A stretch of DNA of 64,000 bases, from the NCBI RefSeq assembly GCF_902833645.1, contig NZ_CADFGE010000012.1, positions 124,001 through 188,000 on the forward strand. Direction: 5' to 3'. Below, one piece after another: positions 10,271 through 18,433 of the stretch (positions within the stretch are counted from its first letter, which is position 1; each line of letters opens with the position of its first letter). Below the pieces are notes generated by a model that made no database searches, had not been told where the DNA came from, and saw only the letters and a list, made by a program, of their open reading frames with translations. This DNA comes from Paraburkholderia fungorum (GTDB lineage Bacteria > Pseudomonadota > Gammaproteobacteria > Burkholderiales > Burkholderiaceae). A program made the translations under genes and the position numbers.

Positions 10271-10355
10271 TTGGCCGTCCTCACTTGAGGACGGCCAATG
10301 GCATTACCCCGGCACTACGTCAGCTTTATCGGCCGCACGACAAGTGTCGTGCGGC
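10271..10355 (+). other. Two perfect hairpins between pstS and pstC
   Basis: Hairpin 1 is a 12-bp perfect stem (10271-10282 with 10287-10298) around a 4-nt loop. Hairpin 2 is a 10-bp perfect stem (10332-10341 with 10346-10355), also with a 4-nt loop. Neither is followed by a T-run, so neither looks like a complete intrinsic terminator. The likely effect, by inference, is to stabilise the pstS message or partly limit read-through into pstC, giving excess binding protein over permease. Confidence 0.7.
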
Positions 10356-10382
10356 AACTGGAAACAGGTCCATCAGGCTCTC

Positions 10383-11384
10383 ATGTCCGATATCCAATTA
10401 GCGTCTGGCGCGTCGAGGTCGACACCGCCCGGCAGCGCGTCGCAGCAAAAAGCCCCGAGCCGCGCCGGCGACGTCATTTTCGGCGGACTTGCCCGGCTCG
10501 CCGCCATCATCACCCTGTTGCTGCTCGGCGGCATCATCGTTTCGCTGATCGTCGCCTCCATGCCGTCGATCAAACAGTTCGGCCTCGCGTTCCTGTGGAC
10601 CGCCGACTGGGATCCACCCAGCAAACAATTTGGCGCACTGGTGCCCATCTACGGCACGATCGCGACCTCGCTCATTGCACTTATCATCGCGGTGCCCGTC
10701 AGCTTCGGCATCGCGCTTTTCCTGACCGAACTCGCGCCCGCGTGGCTGCGCCGTCCGCTCGGTATCGCCATCGAACTGCTTGCCGCGATCCCGTCGATCG
10801 TCTACGGCATGTGGGGTCTGCTGGTGTTCGCGCCGATTTTCGCGACCTGGTTCGAAAAGCCGCTCGGCGTCGTGCTTGGCGGCATCCCGTTCGTCGGCGC
10901 GCTGTTTCAGGGTGCGCCGATCGGGATCGGCATCCTGTGCGCCGGGGTCATTCTGGCGATCATGATCATCCCGTACATCGCCTCGGTGATGCGCGACGTG
11001 TTCGAAGTCACGCCGGTTCTGCTGAAGGAATCGGCGTACGGCATCGGCTGCACGACGTGGGAAGTGATGTGGAAAATCGTGCTGCCCTTCACGAAGAGCG
11101 GCGTGATCGGCGGCGTGATGCTCGGTCTCGGCCGCGCGCTCGGCGAGACGATGGCCGTCACCTTCGTGATCGGCAACACCAATCTGCTCGACAACGTCTC
11201 GCTGTTCTCGCCGGGCAACAGTATCACCTCGGCGCTCGCCAATGAATTTGCGGAAGCGGATCCTGGTCTGCATACGTCGGCGCTGATGGAACTCGGGCTG
11301 ATCCTGTTTGTGATTACTTTCATCGTGCTGGCAATCTCGAAGATCATGCTGCTGCGCCTCGAAAAAGGGGAGGGCGCGAAATGA
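10383..11384 (+). CDS. pstC: Phosphate ABC transporter permease PstC
   Basis: 333 residues. PstC is one of two inner-membrane permease subunits of the high-affinity phosphate transporter. A short polar N-terminus is followed by about six membrane segments and the permease signature around residues 240-265 (VMLGLGRALGETMAVTFVIG), the EAA-like loop that docks the ATPase. The ATG at 10383 (MSDIQLAS) is preferred over an in-frame start at 10344, which lies inside the second hairpin. Its TGA overlaps the pstA ATG as ATGA, implying coupled translation. Confidence 0.96.
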   Translation: MSDIQLASGASRSTPPGSASQQKAPSRAGDVIFGGLARLAAIITLLLLGGIIVSLIVASMPSIKQFGLAFLWTADWDPPSKQFGALVPIYGTIATSLIALIIAVPVSFGIALFLTELAPAWLRRPLGIAIELLAAIPSIVYGMWGLLVFAPIFATWFEKPLGVVLGGIPFVGALFQGAPIGIGILCAGVILAIMIIPYIASVMRDVFEVTPVLLKESAYGIGCTTWEVMWKIVLPFTKSGVIGGVMLGLGRALGETMAVTFVIGNTNLLDNVSLFSPGNSITSALANEFAEADPGLHTSALMELGLILFVITFIVLAISKIMLLRLEKGEGAK

Positions 11385-12277
11385 GCCAGCCGACCTTGAA
11401 TATGCCGGGTTCGAACGACGCCGCGGCGCTCGAAGCGATGCGCGTGCGTCTGCAAGGCCGCCGCCGCGCGAAGAACGCGGTTGCGCTGACCCTGTCGCTC
11501 GCCGCCATGGCGTTCGGCCTGCTGTGGCTGGTGTGGATTCTTTATACGACGCTGCGCCTGGGTATCGGCGGCTTGTCCGTGGAGTTGTTCACGCAGTCCA
11601 CGCCGCCGCCGAACACCGACGGTGGCGGTCTCGCCAATGCGATCGTCGGCAGCTTGATGCTGGTTGCGCTCGCAACGTTTGTCGGCACGCCGATCGGCAT
11701 TCTGGCGGGGGTCTATCTTGCCGAATACGGTCAGAAGGGCTGGCTTGCGAGCGTCACTCGCTTTATTAACGACATCCTGTTGTCGGCGCCGTCGATCGTG
11801 GTGGGTCTGTTCGTCTACGCGCTCGTCGTCGCGAAGATGGGGCATTTCAGTGGCTGGGCCGGCGTGTTCGCGCTCGCGCTGCTGCAGATTCCGATTGTGA
11901 TCCGTACCACGGAAAACATGCTGAAGCTGGTGCCGAACGCACTGCGCGAAGCCGCTTTCGCGCTCGGCACGCCGAAGTGGAAGATGGTGCTGTCGATTAC
12001 GCTGAAGGCGTCGATCGCAGGTATCGTGACGGGCGTGCTGCTCGGCGTCGCGCGCATTGCCGGCGAAACCGCGCCGCTGCTGTTCACTGCGTTGTCGAAT
12101 CAGTTCTTCTCGATGGACATGAACCAGCCGGTCGCGAACCTGCCGGTCACGATCTACAAGTTCGCGATGAGCCCGTTTGCGCAGTGGCAATCGCTCGCGT
12201 GGGCCGGCGTCTTCCTGATCACGCTCGCGGTGCTGGGATTGAACATCCTCGCGCGCACGATCTTTTCGAATAAGTAA
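11381..12277 (+). CDS. pstA: Phosphate ABC transporter permease PstA
   Basis: 298 residues. PstA is the second membrane permease subunit, pairing with PstC. There is a basic N-terminal region (RLQGRRRAKN), then six hydrophobic segments and the loop GVLLGVARIAGETAPLLFTA near residue 225, the conserved permease motif. The start overlaps the pstC stop by 4 nt, and pstB follows after 17 nt. The length and order match the standard pst operon. Confidence 0.96.
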   Translation: MSQPTLNMPGSNDAAALEAMRVRLQGRRRAKNAVALTLSLAAMAFGLLWLVWILYTTLRLGIGGLSVELFTQSTPPPNTDGGGLANAIVGSLMLVALATFVGTPIGILAGVYLAEYGQKGWLASVTRFINDILLSAPSIVVGLFVYALVVAKMGHFSGWAGVFALALLQIPIVIRTTENMLKLVPNALREAAFALGTPKWKMVLSITLKASIAGIVTGVLLGVARIAGETAPLLFTALSNQFFSMDMNQPVANLPVTIYKFAMSPFAQWQSLAWAGVFLITLAVLGLNILARTIFSNK

Positions 12278-12294
12278 GGGCGGAGTGTAATCCG

Positions 12295-13143
12295 ATGAAT
12301 ATGGCAGAAACTCAACTCAATCCGAGCGCGCGTCCCACGGCGCCCGCCGGTTTCGATCCCGCCCAAAGCGGCCAGGCGCAAGCGCCGTCGCGCCCGAAGA
12401 TCGAGATCAACGATCTGAACTTCTTCTACGGCAAGTATCACGCGCTGAAGAATATCAACCTGCGCATTCCCGAAGGCAAGGTGACCGCGTTCATCGGCCC
12501 GTCGGGTTGCGGCAAGTCCACTCTGCTGCGCACGCTGAACAAGATGTACGCGCTTTATCCGGAGCAGCGCGCCGAAGGCGAAATCCTGATGGACGGCGAA
12601 AACCTGCTGACCTCCAAGCGCGATATCTCGCTGCTGCGCGCGCGGATCGGCATGGTGTTCCAGAAACCGACACCGTTTCCGATGTCGATCTACGACAACA
12701 TCGCGTTCGGCGTGAAGATGTTCGAGACGCTGCCGCGCTCGGAAATGGACGACCGCGTGGAGTGGGCGCTGACCAAGGCCGCGCTGTGGAACGAAGTGAA
12801 GGATAAGCTGGGCCAGAGCGGCTACGGTTTGTCCGGCGGCCAGCAGCAGCGTCTGTGCATCGCGCGCGGCATTGCGATCCGTCCTGAAGTGTTGCTGCTC
12901 GACGAACCGTGTTCCGCGCTGGACCCGATTTCCACGGGTCGTATCGAAGAATTGATCGCTGAACTGAAGAGCGATTACACGGTGGTGATCGTCACTCACA
13001 ACATGCAACAGGCCGCACGCTGTTCGGACTACACTGCCTATATGTACCTCGGTGAACTGATCGAATTCGGCGATACCGAAAAGATCTTCATCAAGCCGGT
13101 CCGCAAGGAAACCGAGGACTACATCACTGGCCGCTTCGGTTAA
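12295..13143 (+). CDS. pstB: Phosphate ABC transporter ATP-binding protein PstB
   Basis: 282 residues. PstB is the ATPase of the phosphate importer and also helps signal phosphate status through PhoU and PhoR. A 35-residue Pro/Ala-rich N-terminal stretch precedes the ATPase domain. Walker A GPSGCGKST is near residue 68, the signature LSGGQQQR near 180, Walker B LLLDEPCSALD near 200 and the H-loop THNMQQA near 240. An alternative ATG lies two codons in. phoU follows after 28 nt. Confidence 0.97.
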   Translation: MNMAETQLNPSARPTAPAGFDPAQSGQAQAPSRPKIEINDLNFFYGKYHALKNINLRIPEGKVTAFIGPSGCGKSTLLRTLNKMYALYPEQRAEGEILMDGENLLTSKRDISLLRARIGMVFQKPTPFPMSIYDNIAFGVKMFETLPRSEMDDRVEWALTKAALWNEVKDKLGQSGYGLSGGQQQRLCIARGIAIRPEVLLLDEPCSALDPISTGRIEELIAELKSDYTVVIVTHNMQQAARCSDYTAYMYLGELIEFGDTEKIFIKPVRKETEDYITGRFG

Positions 13144-13171
13144 GCCGCCGCGCAAAACAAAGGGGTACGAC

Positions 13172-13876
13172 ATGTCCGATAAACATCTGTCCAGCCAGTT
13201 CGACGCCGACCTGAACCTCGTTTCGTCGAAGGTGCTCGAAATGGGCGGCCTCGTCGAGTCGCAGATCGTCAACGCTATGATTGCGCTCAACAACTTCGAC
13301 CTCGACGTCGCCGAACAGGTGATCGCGGCCGAAGAGCGCCTGAACACGATGGAAGTCGAAATCGACGAAGAGTGCAGCAACATCATCGCGCGCCGTCAAC
13401 CGGCCGCGCGCGATTTGCGCCTCCTGATCGCGATTTCGAAGACCATCACGAATCTCGAGCGCGCCGGCGACGAAGCCGAAAAAATCGCCAAGCGCACCAA
13501 GCGTCTGATGGAAGACGGCGCGTCGCGCACCATCAATATCGCCGAGATCAAATTGTCGGGCGAAATGGCGGTGTCGATCCTGCGCCGTGCACTGGACGCT
13601 TTTGCGCGCCTGGACACGGTGGCCGCCGCGCAGATCGTGCGCGACGACAAGGCGATCGACGAAGAATTCCGCGCTTTCGTTCGCAAGCTGATTTCGTACA
13701 TGACGGAAGATCCGCGTTCGATTTCGGTGGGCCTCGATTTCCTGTTCATCGCCAAGGCGATCGAACGGATCGGCGACCATGCGAAGAACATCGCCGAATT
13801 CATCATCTACATCGTCAAGGGCACCGACGTGCGGCACAAGTCGCGCGACGCGCTCGAACGCGAAGCGCTAAGTTAA
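13172..13876 (+). CDS. phoU: Phosphate-specific transport system accessory protein PhoU
   Basis: 234 residues, all-alpha. PhoU bridges the Pst transporter and the PhoR kinase and holds the Pho regulon off when phosphate is plentiful. The two three-helix repeats show as related stretches, each with the E-R/D-x-A-x-N/D-x-A-E metal-binding pattern: near residues 97-112 (LERAGDEAEKIAK) and near 195-210 (IERIGDHAKNIAEFI). It is 26 nt upstream of phoB and belongs to the same operon. Confidence 0.97.
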   Translation: MSDKHLSSQFDADLNLVSSKVLEMGGLVESQIVNAMIALNNFDLDVAEQVIAAEERLNTMEVEIDEECSNIIARRQPAARDLRLLIAISKTITNLERAGDEAEKIAKRTKRLMEDGASRTINIAEIKLSGEMAVSILRRALDAFARLDTVAAAQIVRDDKAIDEEFRAFVRKLISYMTEDPRSISVGLDFLFIAKAIERIGDHAKNIAEFIIYIVKGTDVRHKSRDALEREALS

Positions 13877-13902
13877 TCCAGAGATAAGGACCAGAGGTGC
13901 CG

Positions 13903-14604
13903 ATGCCCAGCAGCATTCTCGTCATTGAAGATGAGCCCGCCATTTCCGAATTGATTTCGGTCAATCTTCAACACGCCGGACACTGCCCGATTCGCGCGTA
14001 CAACGCGGAGCAGGCGCAGAACCTGATCAGCGACGTACTGCCCGACCTCGTCCTGCTCGACTGGATGTTGCCGGGCAAGTCAGGCATTGCGTTCGCCCGC
14101 GATCTGCGCAACAACGAACGCACCAAGCACATTCCGATCATCATGCTGACCGCGCGTGGCGATGAACAGGACAAGGTGCTCGGCCTCGAAATCGGTGCGG
14201 ACGACTACGTCACCAAGCCGTTTTCGCCGAAGGAACTGATGGCGCGTATCAAGGCGGTGTTGCGCCGCCGTGCGCCGCAGTTGACCGAAGACCTCGTGGC
14301 GATCAACGGTCTGAAGCTCGACCCGGCAACGCATCGCGTCGCCGCGCATGCGGAAGGCAGCGAGATCAAGCTCGATCTCGGTCCGACCGAGTTCCGTTTG
14401 CTGCACTTCTTCATGACGCACCCCGAGCGCGTGCACAGCCGCACGCAATTGCTCGATCAGGTGTGGGGCGATCACGTGTTCGTCGAAGAGCGCACGGTCG
14501 ACGTGCACATCAAGCGTTTGCGCGCGGCGCTCAAGCCCGCCGGATGCGATGCTATGATTGAGACGGTACGCGGCAGCGGCTACCGGCTCGCGAAGAGCGC
14601 CTGA
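13903..14604 (+). CDS. phoB: Phosphate regulon response regulator PhoB
   Basis: 233 residues. PhoB is the DNA-binding response regulator that activates Pho promoters when phosphate is scarce. The receiver domain (about 1-120) has the acidic pair D10/E11, phospho-acceptor D53 in LVLLDWMLPG and the TKPFSP lysine near 106. The C-terminal winged-helix domain (about 135-230) has the recognition region DVHIKRLRAAL. The ATG at 13903 follows GAGG; a GTG two codons earlier is also possible. Its predicted targets, the 11-bp repeats ahead of pstS, ppk1 and olsB, are within this window. Confidence 0.97.
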   Translation: MPSSILVIEDEPAISELISVNLQHAGHCPIRAYNAEQAQNLISDVLPDLVLLDWMLPGKSGIAFARDLRNNERTKHIPIIMLTARGDEQDKVLGLEIGADDYVTKPFSPKELMARIKAVLRRRAPQLTEDLVAINGLKLDPATHRVAAHAEGSEIKLDLGPTEFRLLHFFMTHPERVHSRTQLLDQVWGDHVFVEERTVDVHIKRLRAALKPAGCDAMIETVRGSGYRLAKSA

Positions 14605-14647
14605 CGCCTGAGTTCGCGGTAGTACCTTTCTCTTCGATCGCTAGAAC

Positions 14648-15961
14648 ATGAACATCATCTGGGCACGTTCCATCGTGTCGGTCGTGCTGCTGGCTGTTCT
14701 GTGCGTGGTGGTCGGCGCACTCGTGAACGTCAAGGCAGGGCTGATCCTCGCGATCGTCATGCTGCTCGCGCAAACTCTGTTCAGCACCTTTCACAAGCAG
14801 CGCTTGTGGCGTTTGCTCGATGCGCCGGTCTACGGGGAAGTGCCGAGCGCCCCCGGCATCTGGGGCGAAATCTACTATCGTCTGCATAAGCTCGCGAAGC
14901 GCTGGCATGCGCAGGTGCGCCAGGTCGAGCAGCAGCATTCGCGTTTCATTCAGGCGATCCAGGCGTCGCCGAACGGCGTGGCGATGCTCGACGATCACGA
15001 TCAGATCGAGTGGTGCAACGCGATCTCCGAACTTCATTTCGGGCTCGACGCGAAACGCGATCTGCGCCAGCACATCACCCATCTGGTACGCCAGCCGGAT
15101 TTCGTGCGTTACCTGAATTCGCAGCGCTACGAACAGATGCTGATCATGCGCGGCATGGGCGACAAGCGTCAGAACGTGCTGTCGGTGCAGGTGTTTCCGT
15201 ACGGTGAAAATCGCAAGCTGGTGCTGTCGCAAGACATCACCGAGCTGGAGCGTACCGACGCGATGCGGCGCGACTTCGTCGCCAATGTCTCGCACGAATT
15301 GAAGACGCCGCTGACCGTGCTGTCCGGTTTTCTCGAGACGATGCGGGAATTGCCGTTAGGCGAAGCCGAGCGTGCGCGCTACCTTGAGTTGATGGAGCAG
15401 CAGGCCTCGCGCATGCGCCATATCGTCAACGACTTGCTGGTGCTCGCGAAACTCGAAGGCGACAACAAGCCGCCGAGCGATCAGATGATCGATATGCGCG
15501 CGGTGTTGCGCCATCTGAAGGACGACGCGCAAAGCCTGTCGAGCGACCATCACAACATCGTGTTCGACGCCGACGAAGGACTCACCGTCACCGGCATGGA
15601 AACGGAAATACTCAGTGCGCTCGGCAATCTCGTGACCAATGCGATTCGCTATACGCCGGACGGCGGAGCGATCACGGTGACCTGGCACAGCAACGGCGGC
15701 AGTGCGGTTTTCTCGGTCACGGACAGCGGCCTGGGGATTCCGGCCGCGGATATTCCCCGTCTGACCGAGCGCTTTTATCGTGTCGACCGTAGCCGTTCGC
15801 GGGATACGGGCGGCACGGGCCTCGGTCTCGCCATCGTCAAGCATGTGCTGCAACGGCACGATGCACAACTCGACGTGAAGAGCGAAGAAGGGCGGGGCAG
15901 CACGTTCACCGTGCGCTTCCCGCCATATCGCACGGCGCGTCGGCAACCAGCGCCGGTTTAG
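14648..15961 (+). CDS. phoR: Phosphate regulon sensor histidine kinase PhoR
   Basis: 437 residues. Two N-terminal hydrophobic segments (about 7-25 and 29-47) are separated by only a few residues, so there is no large periplasmic sensor; this fits sensing through the Pst-PhoU complex. A PAS domain follows (about 100-200), then the dimerisation domain with phospho-histidine near 216 in NVSHELKTPL. The ATPase domain has the N-box NLVTNAIRYT, G1 DSGLGIP and G2 GTGLGLAIV. It is 43 nt after phoB. A terminator shared with ppk1 follows. Confidence 0.97.
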   Translation: MNIIWARSIVSVVLLAVLCVVVGALVNVKAGLILAIVMLLAQTLFSTFHKQRLWRLLDAPVYGEVPSAPGIWGEIYYRLHKLAKRWHAQVRQVEQQHSRFIQAIQASPNGVAMLDDHDQIEWCNAISELHFGLDAKRDLRQHITHLVRQPDFVRYLNSQRYEQMLIMRGMGDKRQNVLSVQVFPYGENRKLVLSQDITELERTDAMRRDFVANVSHELKTPLTVLSGFLETMRELPLGEAERARYLELMEQQASRMRHIVNDLLVLAKLEGDNKPPSDQMIDMRAVLRHLKDDAQSLSSDHHNIVFDADEGLTVTGMETEILSALGNLVTNAIRYTPDGGAITVTWHSNGGSAVFSVTDSGLGIPAADIPRLTERFYRVDRSRSRDTGGTGLGLAIVKHVLQRHDAQLDVKSEEGRGSTFTVRFPPYRTARRQPAPV

Positions 15962-15974
15962 GAGTCGTGGTCCG

Positions 15975-16011
15975 AAAAAAAGCCCGCCTGTAGCAAAGGC
16001 GGGCTTTTTTT
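15975..16011. terminator. Bidirectional terminator between phoR and ppk1
   Basis: The stem AGCCCGCCT (15981-15989) with AGGCGGGCT (15997-16005) has an A7 run on the left and a T7 run on the right, so it can terminate both the plus-strand pst-pho operon and the minus-strand ppk1 gene. Confidence 0.88.
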
Positions 16012-16053
16012 ATGCGCGTCGCCGTTGTGTGGCGAGCGAACGCGACCACGCGC

Positions 16054-18117
16054 TCACGAACAGAATTTCGCCAGCAGACTCATCTGTGCATTGCGCGAGG
16101 ATTTGCCCGGCCGCCGGCGCCGATAGTGACCGTCGCTTTGCATGAGCCACGCGGACTGGTTGTCGCCGAGAAACGCCGACAGGCCTTCGGCAATCACACG
16201 CCGTTTCAGGCGACGGTTGTTGATCGGAAACGCCACTTCCACGCGCCGGAAGAAGTTGCGGTCCATCCAGTCGGCGCTCGACAGATACACCTGTTCCTTG
16301 CCGTCGTCGTAGAAATAGAAAATGCGATGATGCTCAAGGAAGCGCCCGACAATCGAACGCACGGTGATGTTCTCCGACAAACCCGGCACGCCCGGCTGTA
16401 ACGAACACACGCCGCGCACGATCAGATCGATCTTCACGCCGGCCTGCGAGGCCTCGTACAGCTCGGCGATCACGGTGGGTTCAAGCAGCGCGTTCATCTT
16501 CGCGACGATGCGCGCCTTTTTGCCGGCGCGCGCGTGAGCTGCTTCCGCGCGAATCGCCTCAACCAGTTTCGGATGCAGCGTGAATGGCGACTGCCACAAC
16601 TCGTGCAGTTTCAGTTCGCCGCCGATACCGGTCAGTTGCTGGAATACGTGGTGCACGTCTTCGCAGATCTGCTGATCCGCGGTCATCAGGGCGAAGTCGG
16701 TATAAAGGCGCGCGGTGCGCGGATGATAATTGCCGGTGCCCAGATGCACGTAGCGCTTGAGCGTGGTCTTGCCGCCCGACGATACCCGCCGCACGATCAG
16801 CATCATCTTCGCGTGGCATTTGTGACCCACCACGCCGTACACGACGTGCGCGCCCACCGCTTCAAGCTGCGACGCCCAATTGATATTGGTTTCCTCGTCG
16901 AAGCGCGCGAGCAGTTCGACCACCACGGTCACTTCCTTGCCGTTACGCGCCGCCTGCATCAGCGCGTCCATTAGCGGGGAATCGGTGCCGGTGCGGTAGA
17001 TGGTCTGCTTGATGGCCACCACGTTCGGGTCTTTAGCCGCCTGCAGCAGCAGTTCGAGCACCGGTTGAAAGCTTTCGTAAGGATGGTGGAGCAGCACGTC
17101 GCCGTGGTCGATCACGTCGAACATGCTCGCACTGTTGGCGATCTGCGCCGGAATCGCCGGAATATGCGGTACGAATTTCAGATCGGGGCGGTCCACCATC
17201 TCCGGCAACTGCATCAGGCGCACCAGATTGACGGGGCCGTTGGCGAAGTAGCAATCCTTGGTGGTCAGGCTGCTTTCGTCGAGCAGGCGCCGCACGACGT
17301 GCGTGGGCGTATCCGCCGACACTTCGAGCCGCACCGCGTTGCCCAGATGCCGGGCCGGCAGTTCACCTTGCAGTGCGACCCGCAGATTGGTGATTTCGTC
17401 TTCGTCGACGAACAGTTCGCTATTGCGCGTGATGCGAAACTGATTGCAGGTGCGCACCACCAGATTCGGAAACAGCTCGCCGACGAAGCGCTGCAGCAAC
17501 GAGCTCAGCAGCACGAAACCATGCGGATAGCCCGACAGTTCCTGCGGCATGCGCACGAGCCGGGGCAGGGCGCGCGGCGCCTGCACGATGCCCATCATCG
17601 CCTGACGGCCGAACGCATCCTTGCCTTCGAGTTCGACCACGAAGTTCAGGCTCTTGTTGAGCACGCGCGGAAACGGATGAGCCGGATCGAGGCCGATCGG
17701 CGTGAGTACCGGCAGCAGTTCGTCGAAGAAGTAATTGCGCGCCCATTCGGTCTGCGCTTCGTTCCACGCTTCAGTGCCGTGAAAATAGATACCTTCTGTT
17801 TCGAGCGCGGGGAACACCGTGTCGTTCAGCATGGTGTACTGACGATGCACGAGCCGCTGCGCGCGCTCGACCACGAGGTCATATACGTGCTGCAGCGACA
17901 TGCCGTCCGGCGACATCGCGCCGGGGTTGTCGCGCATCTGTTCCTGCAGTCCGGCCATGCGGACTTCGAAGAATTCGTCGAGGTTGCTACTGGTGATGCA
18001 GATGAAGCGCAGGCGTTCGAGCAAAGGGACGGCGGGGTCGGCAGCTTGTGCCAACACACGCTCGTTGAAACCCAGAATGCCCAGCTCGCGATTCAATAAG
18101 GGGTAGCGGATGGACAT
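16054..18117 (-). CDS. ppk1: Polyphosphate kinase 1
   Basis: 687 residues, very close to the E. coli enzyme. PPK1 polymerises the gamma phosphate of ATP into inorganic polyphosphate. The N-terminal domain begins YPLLNRELGILGFNERVL, and the SSNLDEFFEVRMAGL segment is characteristic. The catalytic region contains YRTGTDSPLMDAL, then RYVHLGTGNYHPRTARLYTD, which holds the autophosphorylated histidine of the family. The ATG at 18117 (MSIRYPLL) is chosen; a GTG at 18174 would add 19 poorly conserved residues. It is divergent from ppx, with a Pho-box-like site at 18181-18198 on its own strand. Confidence 0.96.
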   Translation of the reverse strand: MSIRYPLLNRELGILGFNERVLAQAADPAVPLLERLRFICITSSNLDEFFEVRMAGLQEQMRDNPGAMSPDGMSLQHVYDLVVERAQRLVHRQYTMLNDTVFPALETEGIYFHGTEAWNEAQTEWARNYFFDELLPVLTPIGLDPAHPFPRVLNKSLNFVVELEGKDAFGRQAMMGIVQAPRALPRLVRMPQELSGYPHGFVLLSSLLQRFVGELFPNLVVRTCNQFRITRNSELFVDEDEITNLRVALQGELPARHLGNAVRLEVSADTPTHVVRRLLDESSLTTKDCYFANGPVNLVRLMQLPEMVDRPDLKFVPHIPAIPAQIANSASMFDVIDHGDVLLHHPYESFQPVLELLLQAAKDPNVVAIKQTIYRTGTDSPLMDALMQAARNGKEVTVVVELLARFDEETNINWASQLEAVGAHVVYGVVGHKCHAKMMLIVRRVSSGGKTTLKRYVHLGTGNYHPRTARLYTDFALMTADQQICEDVHHVFQQLTGIGGELKLHELWQSPFTLHPKLVEAIRAEAAHARAGKKARIVAKMNALLEPTVIAELYEASQAGVKIDLIVRGVCSLQPGVPGLSENITVRSIVGRFLEHHRIFYFYDDGKEQVYLSSADWMDRNFFRRVEVAFPINNRRLKRRVIAEGLSAFLGDNQSAWLMQSDGHYRRRRPGKSSRNAQMSLLAKFCS

Positions 18118-18180
18118 CGGCAGCGAGAATGGAATGTCAGGAAGGGAGACGAAAAGACGCTCGGAAATTCTCACAGTATG

Positions 18181-18198
18181 ATGACGTTGTTATGACAT
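18181..18198 (-). promoter_or_regulatory. PhoB box upstream of ppk1
   Basis: Read on the minus strand the 18-mer is ATGTCATAACAACGTCAT: two GTCAT half-sites exactly 11 bp apart with a 4-bp AT-rich spacer, the Pho-box layout. It lies about 64 bp upstream of the ppk1 ATG. A weak -10 candidate (GAGAAT, 18167-18172) is about 8 bp downstream. PhoB control of ppk is known in other proteobacteria; here it is inferred from the site. Confidence 0.7.
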
Positions 18199-18433
18199 TC
18201 GGAATGTTATAAATTCTACGCCGTAATCGTCGCGTGTCGTAATTGTGACGCAGTGCGTGTGGGACCATAGGGCACCCCCATTACTGCGAGGCGACATCGT
18301 GAGGCCCGGTACGCTTAGAATGGCGTCTTTCAACCGCGCGGCCGGCCATAAGGCGTCCAAGGCACCGAATGGACATCCGGCGCCTTCCGCATTCAACGCC
18401 GCCGCACACGCGCGCACGGAGTTCGCTTACTCG
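18199..18433. other. ppk1-ppx divergent intergenic region
   Basis: Together with the ppk1 leader, about 316 bp separate the two divergent starts. Apart from the Pho box on the ppk1 side there is an AT-rich segment (18196-18215) that could hold promoter elements in either direction. An open frame runs into ppx from 18245, but its 63 extra residues show no conserved features, so I treat them as untranslated leader. Confidence 0.5.

Noticed and set aside
18245..18433. Extended N-terminus for Ppx
   Set aside because: The extra 63 residues have no family similarity and cover the divergent control region.
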